Origin: Congeria kusceri
Lineage: Eukaryota > Mollusca > Bivalvia > Myida > Dreissenidae
Assembly: GCA_027627225.1 (NCBI GenBank)
Contig: CM051034.1
Span: 7,416,058-7,480,057, forward strand
DNA: 64,000 bases
Direction: 5' to 3'
The position numbers were made by a program, and so were the translations under genes. This document shows positions 63,384 to 64,000 of this stretch, piece after piece; position 1 is the stretch's first letter, and the number at the start of each line of letters is the position of its first letter. Below the pieces are notes generated by a model. It worked only from the letters and a program-made list of their open reading frames with translations. It had not been told where the DNA came from and made no database searches.

Positions 63384-63536
63384 AAGGTCGTAATGGTGTA
63401 GTGGATATGGTGTCTGCCTTGCGACCACGAGGTTCCGGAAGATGTTCACAAAGACACCAAGTACTGGTTCTTCCCAGGAAACGGACTCGAGAGTGTCTCT
63501 ATAAGCCTAAGGCTTTCGATGCAACTGAGCTAAAAT
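63384..63536 (+). mobile_element. tRNA-derived SINE of a third family
   Basis: The head GGTCGTAATGGTGTAGTGGA then CTGCCTTGCGACCACGAGGT has A-box-like spacing and is followed by AAAGACACCAAGTACTGGTT, CCCAGGAAACGGACTCGAGA and GGCTTTCGATGCAACTGAGC. The B box is degraded. A degenerate SINE copy, not a working tRNA. Confidence 0.6.
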
Positions 63537-64000
63537 TAATAGATTTAGACTAAACACATTTGTCTGTGAAAAACAATGATTTTAGCTCAGGGCCAATGAC
63601 TATGGCCATCCTTTATCGTAACCATGTGTTATCTAATGAAAGTCAACCAACTAAATAGTACCTAAAGGTTATGAATGTAGGCTTTGTGAAAACCAGCCTT
63701 GGTTCGACTGTGCGTGTGTGTGCGTAAATGATTTAGTTTTAACTCAAGGTGCTTGTGTTCTGTATTTATAGCATGTTTTAAATCATGGCAATACAATAGT
63801 TTGCACTGTTCATGACTGAACATTCTGTATGTATATATGGGAAATGTTCGTTATACTGGAACCCGTGTATGTACACAATTATAAACTGTTAATATTCTTA
63901 CGATAACCTCTCAGTCTTATTGGCCATTTTTTTCCTTGGGTTTAAGACTTTTTGATGTTTGGTATCTCGTGACTTTGTATATCTACGCAGTTAGGAGCCC

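Overview
The window looks like nuclear DNA of a bivalve mollusc. It is AT-rich and intron-rich, with GT-AG introns from 0.1 to 21 kb, many short interspersed repeats and many minisatellites. The foldback repeat that recurs around 8.5, 12.9, 14.3, 24.3 and 43.7 kb resembles one I associate with the zebra mussel Dreissena; that is recall and could not be checked here. Nothing prokaryotic or viral is present. One protein-coding gene is supported, on the + strand: a G-protein-coupled receptor kinase of the GRK4/5/6 subfamily. Sixteen exons between 609 and 51047 join in phase into a protein of about 572 residues, with an N-terminal amphipathic helix and basic lipid-binding patch, an RGS-homology domain, an AGC-type kinase domain with all catalytic motifs, an AGC C-tail, and a C-terminal basic helix followed by a cysteine cluster suited to palmitoylation. 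A second possible last exon (57553-57573) would give a shorter end without cysteines. A TATA-like box, a CCAAT box and a perfect CRE palindrome lie just upstream of the start codon. Layout: promoter and exons 1-2 (361-867); a 21-kb intron 2 full of transposon fragments and three large minisatellites; exons 3-5 (21981-30981); exons 6-11 (33786-39734), holding the end of the RGS domain and the kinase core; exons 12-15 (42282-49032), holding the kinase C-lobe and tail; then the two alternative 3' ends, separated by a 3.4-kb tandem array. Recognisable repeats include tRNA-headed SINEs, foldback elements, hAT-like elements with 8-bp target duplications, a nested pair of elements with perfect 5-bp target duplications, and a TTAA-flanked piggyBac-like insertion whose empty site can be deduced. 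The most unusual observation is that seven of the thirty intron ends of this gene are flanked by local tandem duplications whose unit is the exon-intron junction itself: exon edge plus splice site plus a little intron, in 2 to about 20 copies. They affect the acceptors of exons 4, 5, 7 and 8 and the donors of exons 6, 11 and 15. Almost every decoy site would cause a stop codon or frameshift; one, upstream of exon 8, would add 20 codons in frame. Similar arrays elsewhere are built from transposon ends, so one local amplification process may act on any sequence.
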